DNA of 64,000 bases from Acidimicrobiaceae bacterium (GTDB taxonomy: Bacteria > Actinomycetota > Acidimicrobiia > Acidimicrobiales > Aldehydirespiratoraceae): assembly GCA_016845585.1 (NCBI GenBank), contig JAERSO010000026.1, positions 1-64,000 of the forward strand. Reading direction: 5' to 3'. Positions 25,346-33,545 of the stretch are shown here, piece by piece. Positions within the stretch are counted from its first letter, which is position 1. Every line of letters begins with the position of its first letter. The notes under the pieces were generated by a model that saw only the letters and a program-made list of their open reading frames with translations, made no database searches and was not told the DNA's origin. The translations under genes and the position numbers were made by a program.

Positions 25346-26857
25346 ATGAGCGAGATTCCCGCCGTTCAATTCGCCGCTGCACGCGGCGGCCGGATCGCCT
25401 ATCAGCGTTGGGGACACGGTGAACAGACGATCGTCGCCATCCCGCCCGCTGCGCAGAACATCGAGGCCTCCTGGGACCGTCAGGAGATCCGGTCGATGTT
25501 CGAGCGGTTCGGGACGTTCGCCGACTACGTGCACTTCGACAAACGCGGCACCGGGAGCTCGGACTACACGAGTTCGGTTCCGGGCATCGATGAGCGAGTC
25601 GACGATCTCCGTGCGGTGATGGACGATGCGGGGATCGAGCGAGCGCATCTGTTCGCCCAATCCGAGGGCGGACCGATGACGTTGTTGTTCGCGGCCGCCT
25701 ACCCGCACCGCGTGCAGAGCCTGGTGCTCTTCGGCAGCGGGGCACGGATCGCGCCGGAGGATCTGAGTCCCGAGGATCGCGTGGCGCAAGTCGCGCTCCG
25801 GACCCAGTTCGCGGCGAAGTGGGGGACCGAGGAGTCCCTCGCGCTCGAACTCTTCGCGCCATCGAAGGCCAACGACGCGGAGTTCCGGGCATGGCACACC
25901 CGCTACGAACGGGCGTCCGCCAGCTCCGACTCTCTGCGTGACCTCATGATCCAGATGCTCGACATGGACGTGGCCGAGGTGTGCGCCGACATCGAGATAC
26001 CGGCGCTCGTCCTCCACTGCTCCGATGACCCGGCCATGCCGGTCGAGTACGGCCGCGAACTGGCAGACCTGCTTCCGCAGTCCACCTTCGTCGAGCTCGA
26101 CGGAGCAGATCACTACTGCTATCTCGGTGATGTCGATCGCTGGATGACCGAGGTCGAGCGCTGGGTGACCGGCGAGGTCCGAGCACGGCCCGAGACTCAA
26201 GGGCCGACGGGCGCACACGTGGTCACGCTCGGGCGATTCGCCGTTCGGGTCGACGGTGCCGAGGTCGAGACGGGGGCGTGGGGTTCCCGCCGGGCCCGCA
26301 CCTTGCTGAAGCGCCTCGTTGCCGCCCGTGGATGGCCGGTCACCCGCGACGAACTCATCGAGCTGTTGTGGCCCGACGACGACGACATGGAACGCCTTGG
26401 AGCTCGCCTCTCCGTCCAGCTGTCCGCCGTGCGCCGAGTGCTCGGCGGTGGGGTGATCGCCGATCGTCAAACCGTCGCGCTGGACCGCTCAGTCGTGACG
26501 ACCGATCTCGAGGCATACCTGGACGCCGCGGACGATGCGATGATCGTCGAGCGCTACACCGGTGAGTTCCTGCCCGAGGATCGCTACGACGACTGGTCCA
26601 CGGGGGTCCGGGATCAGGCGCGGTCACACTTCGTTCTGGCGGCCCGCCGGCTGCTCGATGCGGCGACCGGCCGCGAGGACTGGGCCGAGGCCGCGATGCT
26701 CGCCCGCCGACTTCTCGAGGCCGATCGATACGACGAGGCTTCTCACCGAGCGCTCGTCAGCGCACTCGATCGCGTCGGTGACCCGGAGGGTGCTCGTCGA
26801 GCAGCGGATGCGGCCGGCTCGGCGATGGACGAACTCGGCGTCTCCTTCGACAGGTGA
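25346..26857 (+). CDS. Alpha/beta hydrolase fused to a SARP-type (BTAD) regulatory domain
   Basis: A 503-aa two-part protein. Residues 1-275 form an alpha/beta hydrolase: oxyanion region, H-F-D-K-R-G-T-G-S-S, nucleophile elbow A-Q-S-E-G-G, acid in H-C-S-D-D-P and the His of G-A-D-H-Y. Residues 290-380 form an OmpR-like winged helix of the SARP kind (W-G-S-R-R-A-R-T-L-L-K-R-L-V-A and L-S-V-Q-L-S-A-V-R-R-V-L-G-G), and 390-503 a BTAD-type helical domain (Y-D-E-A-S-H-R-A-L). The hydrolase fold may sense or process the inducer for the DNA-binding part. It starts 10 bases after mftC, so it may regulate or respond to the mycofactocin operon; that link is inference. Confidence 0.82.
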   Translation: MSEIPAVQFAAARGGRIAYQRWGHGEQTIVAIPPAAQNIEASWDRQEIRSMFERFGTFADYVHFDKRGTGSSDYTSSVPGIDERVDDLRAVMDDAGIERAHLFAQSEGGPMTLLFAAAYPHRVQSLVLFGSGARIAPEDLSPEDRVAQVALRTQFAAKWGTEESLALELFAPSKANDAEFRAWHTRYERASASSDSLRDLMIQMLDMDVAEVCADIEIPALVLHCSDDPAMPVEYGRELADLLPQSTFVELDGADHYCYLGDVDRWMTEVERWVTGEVRARPETQGPTGAHVVTLGRFAVRVDGAEVETGAWGSRRARTLLKRLVAARGWPVTRDELIELLWPDDDDMERLGARLSVQLSAVRRVLGGGVIADRQTVALDRSVVTTDLEAYLDAADDAMIVERYTGEFLPEDRYDDWSTGVRDQARSHFVLAARRLLDAATGREDWAEAAMLARRLLEADRYDEASHRALVSALDRVGDPEGARRAADAAGSAMDELGVSFDR

Positions 26858-26906
26858 TCGGATCGGTCTGAAGGTTTTCGAAAGGGGTGGTTGAGACGGT
26901 TCGTCC

Positions 26907-27431
26907 ATGACCCTCACAGAGAGCCCCATCCCCAACACCGATCCAACCCTGCCCTACGTGCTCCCGCGAGACGCCGGAGAACATCTCCACTTCCTGAATC
27001 ACCTCGCCACCCGCAAGGTGACGGCCGGCCCCGACGGTGCCCTGAGCGCCGTGGAGTTCGTCGGTCCTCGCGGCTTCGGCCCTCCGCTTCACAGCCATGC
27101 CCATGAGGACGAGATCATCGTGGTGCTCGACGGCGAGATCGTGTTCCGGGCGGCCGGTGACGAGACCATCGCCACGAGCGGTGCGACCGTGTTCCTCCCT
27201 CACGGGGTTCCACACTCGTTCCAGATCCTGTCGCCCACCGCCCGGTTCACGAGCATCACGGCGTCGCGACAGCAGGCACCCGACTTCGACGTCTTCGTCG
27301 CCGAGCTCGGCGATGCAACCGATGCGCCCGAACTCCCGGAGCCGGTCGAGATCGACCCCGGTCACGTCGCCATGGTCGGCGGCCGCCACGGCATCGAGAT
27401 CCTCGGCCCCCCGCCGGCCCCGCTCGACTGA
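26907..27431 (+). CDS. Cupin domain protein
   Basis: A 174-aa single-domain cupin. The first motif is P-P-L-H-S-H-A-H-E-D-E-I-I-V-V-L-D-G-E (metal ligands His, His, Glu), the second P-H-G-V-P-H-S-F. The pattern resembles quercetin-dioxygenase-like cupins and small-molecule-binding cupins, but no substrate can be read. It is the last + strand gene before a family 2 inverted repeat and the convergent Bax-inhibitor gene. It could be co-transcribed with the mft genes, with a 49-base gap upstream. Confidence 0.8.
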   Translation: MTLTESPIPNTDPTLPYVLPRDAGEHLHFLNHLATRKVTAGPDGALSAVEFVGPRGFGPPLHSHAHEDEIIVVLDGEIVFRAAGDETIATSGATVFLPHGVPHSFQILSPTARFTSITASRQQAPDFDVFVAELGDATDAPELPEPVEIDPGHVAMVGGRHGIEILGPPPAPLD

Positions 27432-27444
27432 GACCCCTCCAAAA

Positions 27445-27499
27445 CCGAAATTGCTGCCGCTGACCCACGCGATCGGTGGGCTGGCGGCAGCAATTTCGG
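27445..27499. repeat. Family 2 inverted repeat, copy 1 (terminator candidate)
   Basis: Outer arms CCGAAATTGCTGCCGC and its exact complement enclose an inner hairpin CCCAC...GTGGG. It lies between convergent genes (cupin + and Bax-inhibitor -). The same outer arm with a different inner hairpin recurs after rpoC. Position suits bidirectional termination. Confidence 0.85.
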
Positions 27500-27510
27500 A
27501 TTGGATCAGG

Positions 27511-28218
27511 TCAGCGGCGGAGCTGCATCAGGAGACGCAGGACGTACCAGAAGAGCATCATCACGCTGGTGAACAAGGTGAGTGCCGCGGCGACGTGGGC
27601 CTGCACCGGGTAGCGGCGGATGATGTTCTGGGTCTGGTAGAGGATCGAGCCGCCGGCCAGGGCGATCATGGCGACGGAGAACCAGACGCCGAGATTGAAC
27701 CCGAAGAGGACGGCACCCAGGATGAGGACCATGGCCGCCACGCCGCCGAACATCAGCATCGGCCGCATGAACGAGAGGTCCTTGCGGGTGATGACGGCGA
27801 TCGCCGACAAGCCGGCGAATCCCACGGCGGTCAACAGCGCGGCGGCGGCAACGGTCGTGCCGGCACTCTCGATGCTGAAGCAGTAGTAGAGGAAGGGCGC
27901 GAAGATCAGTGCCTCGAGCGCCGCCATCCCGAAGAGAGCGCCGTACTGCTTCGACGGGTTGAGCATGTCCATCGCGGCCTGGCCGACCATCCACTGCCCG
28001 ACCATGAAGAAGCCGAGGATCAGGAGCCAACGCGACCCGCCTCCGGCGACGAAGTCGTAGATGCCTTCGGCGATGCCGGTGGCGAAGAACAGCGCCTCGA
28101 TCCCGACGAACGCGGCGATGGCGCCCATGAGGTGCTGGTAGACACGCACGACGAAGTCGCCGCGGGTGGTCTCGTCGAGTTCGATCACCAGACGAAGGTC
28201 GATTTCGGAATAGCTCAT
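27511..28218 (-). CDS. Bax inhibitor-1/YccA family membrane protein
   Basis: A 235-aa integral membrane protein with seven or so hydrophobic helices. The N-terminus (M-S-Y-S-E-I-D, R-V-Y-Q-H-L-M-G-A-I) and the seven-helix layout fit the YccA/BI-1 family; the first TM follows V-Y-x-H-L-M-G, a typical start. Family members modulate membrane proteolysis (YccA with FtsH) or ion leak. The longer ORF start is rejected because its extra 76 residues have no family match. It is monocistronic, ending at the family 2 repeat. Confidence 0.82.
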   Translation of the reverse strand: MSYSEIDLRLVIELDETTRGDFVVRVYQHLMGAIAAFVGIEALFFATGIAEGIYDFVAGGGSRWLLILGFFMVGQWMVGQAAMDMLNPSKQYGALFGMAALEALIFAPFLYYCFSIESAGTTVAAAALLTAVGFAGLSAIAVITRKDLSFMRPMLMFGGVAAMVLILGAVLFGFNLGVWFSVAMIALAGGSILYQTQNIIRRYPVQAHVAAALTLFTSVMMLFWYVLRLLMQLRR

Positions 28219-28338
28219 TGCGGCTCCTGTGTGAGGTATCTGTGAGTGTAGATGGCTCCGCACGATTGTCGCCCCCGGGCAACCGCCCGCAGCGCCCGCT
28301 ATGGTGCGGCCGTCATCCCCTGAGACAGGAGTCCCATC

Positions 28339-28518
28339 ATGGGTATTTTCGACAAGCTGAAGAAGACCGCCAGCGACAACGCCGACAAGATCGAAGACGG
28401 CATCGAGAAGGCTGCCGACCTCGCCAAGGACAAGGTCGACGGCCACGACGACAAGATCGACATGGCCGAGGACAAGGCCAAGGATCTGCTCGACAAGATC
28501 GACGGCGACGACGACTGA
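28339..28518 (+). CDS. MT0933-like (Rv0909-type) antitoxin-family small protein
   Basis: A 59-codon gene missing from the ORF track. The product M-G-I-F-D-K-L-K-K-T-A-S-D-N-A-D-K is a highly charged, helical Lys/Asp-rich protein like the MT0933/Rv0909 antitoxin family (PF14013). An AGGAG Shine-Dalgarno is 7 bases before the ATG. In Mycobacterium the family pairs with a START-domain toxin; no such partner is adjacent here, so a toxin-antitoxin role is unsupported. It may simply be an abundant stress-associated protein. mftD follows 85 bases downstream. Confidence 0.7.
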   Translation: MGIFDKLKKTASDNADKIEDGIEKAADLAKDKVDGHDDKIDMAEDKAKDLLDKIDGDDD

Positions 28519-28603
28519 TCTGACTGGGTGGTGGCGGTTGGGGGTCGTCCTCGCCGCCGCCGATACCCTCTGGGGCTGACCCAGCCCCGAGAGGTGACAT
28601 ACC

Positions 28604-29776
28604 GTGAGTAACGACTGGTTCGAGTCGATCGCCGTCGCTCAAGAACGAGCGAGAAAGCGCCTGCCGGCCTCGGTGTACGGCGCCATCATGGGCGGTACCG
28701 ACGCGGGCATCTCACGAGCCGACAATGTCGACGCCTTTGGTGAGTTGGGGATTCGTCCGTTGACCGCCGGACAGCCCGGTGAGCGCGACATGTCGGTCAC
28801 CGTGATGGGTCAGCCGGCGTCCATGCCGGTTCTCATCTCGCCGACCGGCGTGCAGGCCGTACACCCTGACGGCGAGGTGGCGGTTGCCCGTGCGTCGGCC
28901 GCACGCGGGGTGCCGATCGGGCTGAGTTCGTTCGGCAGCAAGCCGATCGAGGACGTCGCCGCGGCGAATCCACAGACGTTCTTCCAGATCTACTGGGCTG
29001 GTGACCGCGAGTCGATGGTCGCCCGCTGTGAACGCGCGAAAGCCGCCGGCGCCGCGGGGCTCATCTTGACCCTCGACTGGTCGTTCGTGCACAGCCGCGA
29101 CTGGGGCTCGCCGGCGATCCCCGACTCGATGGGCCTCAAGACGATGATCAAGCACGCGCCCGAGGTGCTGCGACGCCCCGGCTACCTGATGGGCTGGCTC
29201 CGTCGCTTCCAGCTCCCGACGCTCGGGGTCCCCAACTTCGTGGTGGGCGACGCTCCCGTGCCGGGCTTCTTCGAGGCGTACGGCACCTGGATGGGCACGC
29301 CACCGCCGACGTGGGACGACGTTGCGTGGCTCGCCGATGCATGGGGCGGTCCCTTCATGGTGAAGGGCATCTACCGGGCGGACGAGGCACGCCGTGCCCG
29401 CGACGCCGGTGCCACCGCGATCTCGGTGAGCACGCACGGTGGCAACAATCTCGACACCGTTCCCGCGGCGATCCGGGTCCTGCCCGAGATCGCCGACGCG
29501 GTCGGCGACGACATCGAGGTCGTGCTCGACTCCGGCATCCGCCGGGGCAGTGACGTGGTCAAGGCGGTGGCCCTCGGTGCCAAGGCCGTGATGATCGGCC
29601 GCGCCTACCTCTTCGGCATGGCCGCCAATGGTCAGGCCGGTGTGGAGAACGTGCTCGACGTCCTGCGCATGGGCATCGACTCCACGATGCTCGGTCTCGG
29701 CAAGTCGAGCCTCGCCGATCTCGGCCCCGACGACCTGATCATTCCCGATGGCTTCTCCCCGCCCCGCCTGGACTGA
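28604..29776 (+). CDS. mftD: Mycofactocin FMN-dependent dehydrogenase
   Basis: A 390-aa protein of the FMN-dependent alpha-hydroxy-acid dehydrogenase fold, in the MftD branch. Visible are A-I-M-G-G-T-D-A-G-I-S-R-A-D-N at the N-terminus, F-F-Q-I-Y-W-A-G-D, V-K-G-I (active-site Lys), S-T-H-G-G-N-N-L-D and D-S-G-I-R-R-G-S-D (FMN phosphate). In the N-N-L-D segment MftD differs from lactate oxidases. Known role: oxidative deamination of the AHDP intermediate to premycofactocin. GTG start. It is 3.3 kb from mftC, unlike the compact clusters of mycobacteria. A palindrome separates it from mftE. Confidence 0.92.
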   Translation: MSNDWFESIAVAQERARKRLPASVYGAIMGGTDAGISRADNVDAFGELGIRPLTAGQPGERDMSVTVMGQPASMPVLISPTGVQAVHPDGEVAVARASAARGVPIGLSSFGSKPIEDVAAANPQTFFQIYWAGDRESMVARCERAKAAGAAGLILTLDWSFVHSRDWGSPAIPDSMGLKTMIKHAPEVLRRPGYLMGWLRRFQLPTLGVPNFVVGDAPVPGFFEAYGTWMGTPPPTWDDVAWLADAWGGPFMVKGIYRADEARRARDAGATAISVSTHGGNNLDTVPAAIRVLPEIADAVGDDIEVVLDSGIRRGSDVVKAVALGAKAVMIGRAYLFGMAANGQAGVENVLDVLRMGIDSTMLGLGKSSLADLGPDDLIIPDGFSPPRLD

Positions 29777-29779
29777 CAC

Positions 29780-29816
29780 AGAAAGCACGATGGGGACAGA
29801 CCCCATCGTGCTTTCT
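29780..29816. repeat. Family 1 palindrome, copy 5 (perfect), inside the mft operon
   Basis: Arms AGAAAGCACGATGGGG and exact complement around ACAGA. It begins 3 bases after the mftD stop and overlaps the probable mftE start, so any hairpin here could affect mftE translation or read-through. Confidence 0.93.
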
Positions 29817-30488
29817 CGATCCCCGCATCGGCTCGGGGACATGACGAGTCCCGAGGTCGCCGACGGTCGATGGCATCTCGTCATCCCGTTCGGATCGACG
29901 GAGCAACACGGGCCGCACCTCCCGCTCGACACCGACACACAGATCGCCGTCGCGGTGGCGAACGCAGCGGCCTCTGAGGTCCCCGGCGTCGTCGTCTCGC
30001 CGGCTCTGCCGATCGGTGCGGCCGGCGAACACGCCGGCTTCGCGGGCACGCTCTCGATCGGCACGGCCGCCACCACGACCGTGCTCGTCGAGATCGTGCG
30101 CACCGCCGGTCCGGAGTTCGAATCGATCATGATCGTCAATGGCCACGGCGGCAACCAGGCGGCGGTGCAGGCCGCAGTCGGGTTGTGTGCCGCCGAAGGT
30201 CGGCAGCTTCGAACATGGTCGCCATCGCATCCTGGCGGAGACGCCCACGCGGGGCGCACCGAGACGAGTGTGATGCTGGCGATCGCTCCCGACATGGTTC
30301 GCCTCGACCGAGTGGCGGCCGGGTCGACCGCGCCCTTGGCCGAGGTGATGGACGACCTACGCGATGGTGGAGTGGCCGCGGTGTCGCCCAACGGCGTACT
30401 CGGTGACCCGACCGGGGCTGCCGCTGAGGAAGGTAGGTCGATTCTCGCCACGTGGGTTTCGGAAGTCAGGGCGATACTGGGTGGCTGA
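29808..30488 (+). CDS. mftE: Mycofactocin peptidase (creatininase family)
   Basis: A creatininase-fold metallopeptidase with F-G-S-T-E-Q-H-G-P-H-L-P-L-D-T-D-T (metal-binding Glu, His, His, Asp), A-A-G-E-H-A-G-F, N-G-H-G-G-N and H-A-G-R-T-E-T-S. It releases the crosslinked Val-Tyr (AHDP) from MftA. ATG 29841 would cut the conserved L-G-x-x-T-S segment found in MftE, so GTG 29808 (226 aa) is preferred; this start lies inside the palindrome. ATG 29790, also in the palindrome, is another in-frame option. The family SDR follows 24 bases downstream. Confidence 0.9.
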   Translation: MLSRSPHRLGDMTSPEVADGRWHLVIPFGSTEQHGPHLPLDTDTQIAVAVANAAASEVPGVVVSPALPIGAAGEHAGFAGTLSIGTAATTTVLVEIVRTAGPEFESIMIVNGHGGNQAAVQAAVGLCAAEGRQLRTWSPSHPGGDAHAGRTETSVMLAIAPDMVRLDRVAAGSTAPLAEVMDDLRDGGVAAVSPNGVLGDPTGAAAEEGRSILATWVSEVRAILGG

Positions 30489-30512
30489 CGTCCGGTCTGT
30501 AACGATGAAGCC

Positions 30513-31280
30513 GTGAATCAGCGCGTCGCCCTCGTCACCGGAGCCGCTCGTGGGATCGGCGCGGCGACGGTCGCCACGCTCGTCGATGACGGCTGGGCGG
30601 TGATCGCCGTCGACTCCTGCGCCGATGATCCTGCCGTCCCATACCCGCAGGCCACGCGCGCGGATCTCGACGCCGTGGTCGAGGCCGGACACGGCGCGGT
30701 CACCGCTCACGTCGTCGATGTCCGCGACCAGGGCGCCCTCGACGGAATCGTCGATGGGGTCGATCGGCTCGATGCGCTCGTTGCGTGTGCGGGTGTGGCG
30801 ACCGGTGGTGGCCCGATGTGGGAGGCCACCGATGCCGAATGGGATGCGGCGATCGAAATCAACCTCACCGGCTCGTTCAAGGCGATCCGGGCCGCCGTTC
30901 CGCTGATCGTGGACGGCGGCCGGATCGTGGCGGTTGCGTCAGCCGCCGGGTCTCTCGGTTTGCGTCACATGGGTCCCTACGCTGCGGCGAAGCACGGCGT
31001 CATCGGCCTGATCCGGTCTCTCGCTGCTGATCTGGCCGGCACCGGCACCACGGCCAACGTCGTCAGCCCCGGGTCGACGGCCACCGCACCCCTCGAGGCG
31101 AGCGGCGAGATCTATGGTCTGGCGTCGGTCGAGGAGTTCATCCGTCACCAGGAACCGCTCGGCCGTCTGATCGACCCAGCGGAGGTCGCAGCGACCATCG
31201 CCTGGCTGTGCTCGCCCGCGGCATCAGCGATCACTGGTGCCGTGATTCCGGTCGACGGCGGCATGACCGCGACACCCTGA
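30513..31280 (+). CDS. Mycofactocin-coupled SDR oxidoreductase
   Basis: A 255-aa SDR with T-G-A-A-R-G-I-G, catalytic Ser in V-A-S-A-A-G and Y-A-A-A-K. After strand 2 it has the extra C-A-D-D-P-A-V-P-Y-P-Q-A-T-R-A-D-L-D-A-V segment that characterises mycofactocin-associated SDRs and is thought to keep NAD(H) tightly bound, so that the reduced nucleotide is re-oxidised by mycofactocin instead of exchanging. It ends V-D-G-G-M-T. GTG start 24 bases after mftE; it is a typical genomic neighbour of mftE/mftF. Confidence 0.88.
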   Translation: MNQRVALVTGAARGIGAATVATLVDDGWAVIAVDSCADDPAVPYPQATRADLDAVVEAGHGAVTAHVVDVRDQGALDGIVDGVDRLDALVACAGVATGGGPMWEATDAEWDAAIEINLTGSFKAIRAAVPLIVDGGRIVAVASAAGSLGLRHMGPYAAAKHGVIGLIRSLAADLAGTGTTANVVSPGSTATAPLEASGEIYGLASVEEFIRHQEPLGRLIDPAEVAATIAWLCSPAASAITGAVIPVDGGMTATP

Positions 31281-31356
31281 GCGCAGCGTCTACCGGACTG
31301 AACGTTGCCGGTGACGCCCGGGTAGGTTCTGAGTGCTGTCGATCGAGGAGTGAACA

Positions 31357-32469
31357 ATGAAGACCAGGGCTGCAGTGCTGCGTGAGGTCGGTGCCCCGTG
31401 GAGCGTCGAGGAGATCGAGCTCGAGGATCCGAAGGCCGGCGAGATCCTGGTCAAGACCCTTGCCGCCGGCATGTGCCACTCCGATGAGCACGCCCATGAC
31501 GGCACCATGCCGGCCCCGATGCCGCTCGTCGGGGGCCACGAGGGCGCCGGTGTCGTCATCGGCCTCGGCCCCGGCGTGACCGAGTTCGAGATCGGCGACC
31601 ACATCTCGTGTTCGTTCATTCCGTCCTGTGGCAAGTGCACGTGGTGTGCGCGCGGTCAACAGAACCTGTGCGACCTCGGTGCCAAGTTGATGGAGCCGGG
31701 CATGATCGACGGCACGTTCCGGCACAAGGACGCCGACGGCAATGATCTCACTCCGCTGCTCAAGCTCGGCACGTTCGCCGAGCACATGGTGCTGAGCGTG
31801 GACTCCGCCATCAAGGTCCAAAAGGACGTTCCTCCGGGCCCGGCAGCGCTCGTCAGCTGTGGGGTCACCACCGGCTACGGCTCGGCCGTGAACCGCGCCG
31901 AGGTCACCGCCGGTGACACCGTCGTGGTCGTGGGTTGCGGCGGTCTCGGCACTGCGGCCATCCAGGGCGCGAAAGTCGCCGGCGCGAAGAACATCGTCGC
32001 CGTCGACCCCTCGGAGTTCAAACGTGAGAGCGCCATGGAGTTCGGCGCCACCCACTCGGCCCCATCGGTGGACGAGGCCATGGAGATGGTCGGCGCGATG
32101 ACCGAAGGGGTGATGGCCGACAGCACCATCCTCACACCGGGCACGCTCACCGGCGACTTCATCGCCCCTGCCCAGTTCATCACCCGCAAGGGAGGCACGG
32201 TGGTGGCCACCGCGGTCGCGCCGGCCGAACAGATGGACGTCACGATGAACCTCTTCATGTTCTCGATGATGAACCAGGAGCTGAAGGGCTGCTTGTTCGG
32301 CTCGGCGGCGCCTCGCAAGGAGATTCCCCACCTCCTCTCGATGTACCAGGCCGGTCAGCTGAAGCTCGACGAGATGATCACCAACACTTACACGTTGGAT
32401 CAGATCAACGAGGGCTACCAGGACATGCTCGACAACAAGAACATCCGCGGCGTCGTCCTGTTCGACTGA
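31357..32469 (+). CDS. NDMA-dependent (mycofactocin-linked) alcohol dehydrogenase
   Basis: A 370-aa MDR alcohol dehydrogenase of the NDMA-dependent/Rxyl_3153 type. It begins M-K-T-R-A-A-V-L-R-E-V-G-x-P-W-S-V-E-E-I and has the zinc ligands M-C-H-S-D-E-H and G-G-H-E-G-A-G-V, structural zinc cysteines (C-G-K-C-T-W-C and a later Cys), G-C-G-G-L-G, D-P-S-E-F-K-R and the ending Y-Q-D-M-L-D-N-K-N-I-R-G-V-V. Enzymes of this family hold NAD permanently and need an external acceptor, NDMA in vitro and mycofactocin in vivo. Location between mftE/SDR and mftF fits. MoxR follows after 3 bases. Confidence 0.92.
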   Translation: MKTRAAVLREVGAPWSVEEIELEDPKAGEILVKTLAAGMCHSDEHAHDGTMPAPMPLVGGHEGAGVVIGLGPGVTEFEIGDHISCSFIPSCGKCTWCARGQQNLCDLGAKLMEPGMIDGTFRHKDADGNDLTPLLKLGTFAEHMVLSVDSAIKVQKDVPPGPAALVSCGVTTGYGSAVNRAEVTAGDTVVVVGCGGLGTAAIQGAKVAGAKNIVAVDPSEFKRESAMEFGATHSAPSVDEAMEMVGAMTEGVMADSTILTPGTLTGDFIAPAQFITRKGGTVVATAVAPAEQMDVTMNLFMFSMMNQELKGCLFGSAAPRKEIPHLLSMYQAGQLKLDEMITNTYTLDQINEGYQDMLDNKNIRGVVLFD

Positions 32470-32472
32470 CCG

Positions 32473-33387
32473 GTGACCTCTCTCGCTGACCCCGCCGTCC
32501 TTGCCGCGCTCGATTCGTCGATCGTCGGGCGTCGGCGCGAGCTCGAGATGCTGGTCGCCGCGCTGGCGGCCGAACGTCACGTCCTGCTCGAAGGTCCGCC
32601 GGGCACCGGGAAGTCGACCATCCTGCGCGAGGTCGCGGAAGCGGCCGGCACCGGTTTCGTGTTCGTCGAGGGAAACGCCGAGCTGACGCCGGGGCGACTC
32701 GCCGGGCAGTTCGATCCATCACGGGTGCTGGAGGACGGTTACACCCCGGACGTCTTCGTCGATGGCCCACTCGTCGAGGCGCTGCGCAACGGATCGCTCC
32801 TGTATGTCGAGGAGCTGAATCGGGTGCCGGAGGAGACGGTCAATCTCCTCATCACCGTCATGTCGGAGGGTGAACTCACCCTGCCTCGCCTCGGCCGGAT
32901 CGAGGCCGCCGACGGGTTCATGCTTGTCGCCGCGATGAACCCTTTCGACAACATCGGTACGGCCCGCGTGTCAGGAGCGGTCTACGACCGCATGTGTCGG
33001 ATCTCGATGGAGTACCAGACGCTGGATGACGAATCCGACATCGTGGTGCGCCGCACCACGGAGGACGACCGTGTGCTTCGCCGGCGAGCGGTCATGACGA
33101 CTCGGGCAACGCGGACCCACAGCGACGTTCGGGTCGGTTCGTCGGTTCGTGGTGCCATCGATCTCGTCGAGGTGGCCCACCGCCTCGCCGAGATGCGTGG
33201 TCTGGTTCCGACCGATGCCGACGTCGGTCTCGATGCGGCCATCGTTTCGCTCTCGGGTCGGATCCGGCTGCACGAGGGCGGCGACAAGACTGCCGAGTCG
33301 GTCGTGCGCGAGATCTGGGACGCGGTCCTGGCCACGGAGCAACCCCGTGATCCCGACGACGACTCGGGAAAAGCGACCGCCCCGTAA
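32473..33387 (+). CDS. MoxR/NorQ-type AAA+ ATPase
   Basis: A 304-aa AAA+ protein with Walker A G-P-P-G-T-G-K-S-T, Walker B L-L-Y-V-E-E-L-N-R, sensor 1 in A-A-M-N-P and an arginine-finger-type region D-R-M-C-R. MoxR ATPases work with VWA proteins to insert metals or activate enzymes. Start is GTG, 3 bases after the alcohol dehydrogenase. The 3' end contains G-GGA-AAA followed by a GC hairpin that spans its own TAA stop, and the VWA partner frame is -1 relative to this gene with no usable start (see the regulatory feature). Confidence 0.88.
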   Translation: MTSLADPAVLAALDSSIVGRRRELEMLVAALAAERHVLLEGPPGTGKSTILREVAEAAGTGFVFVEGNAELTPGRLAGQFDPSRVLEDGYTPDVFVDGPLVEALRNGSLLYVEELNRVPEETVNLLITVMSEGELTLPRLGRIEAADGFMLVAAMNPFDNIGTARVSGAVYDRMCRISMEYQTLDDESDIVVRRTTEDDRVLRRRAVMTTRATRTHSDVRVGSSVRGAIDLVEVAHRLAEMRGLVPTDADVGLDAAIVSLSGRIRLHEGGDKTAESVVREIWDAVLATEQPRDPDDDSGKATAP

Positions 33388-33393
33388 GGGGCG
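33366..33393 (+). promoter_or_regulatory. Candidate -1 programmed frameshift signal in moxR
   Basis: Slippery heptamer G-GGA-AAA in the moxR zero frame (33366-33372), a 5-base spacer, then a 6-bp GC stem CGCCCC/GGGGCG with a GTAA (GNRA) loop. A slip of one base back enters the VWA frame, which is open to 34337 and has no ATG, GTG or TTG before 33546. Function is inferred from the arrangement. Confidence 0.5.
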
Positions 33394-33545
33394 ATTCCGG
33401 CGGCGCTCCGCTCGTCCTGGAAGGCGAGGATGCGCAGCAGGCGATCGCCGACGACAACCGGCGCACGACACCGCGCCCTCAGCTCGCGCGTGACCCGAAG
33501 TTCGACGAGATCAGTCCGCAGGTCGGCGAGATCGACGAGGGTGCC

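Noticed and set aside
28339-28518. Toxin-antitoxin module
   Set aside because: The small protein resembles the MT0933 antitoxin family, but no toxin gene is next to it.
29748-30488. mftE start at 29748 inside mftD
   Set aside because: It reads through the end of mftD and the whole palindrome; MftE similarity starts only near 29810.
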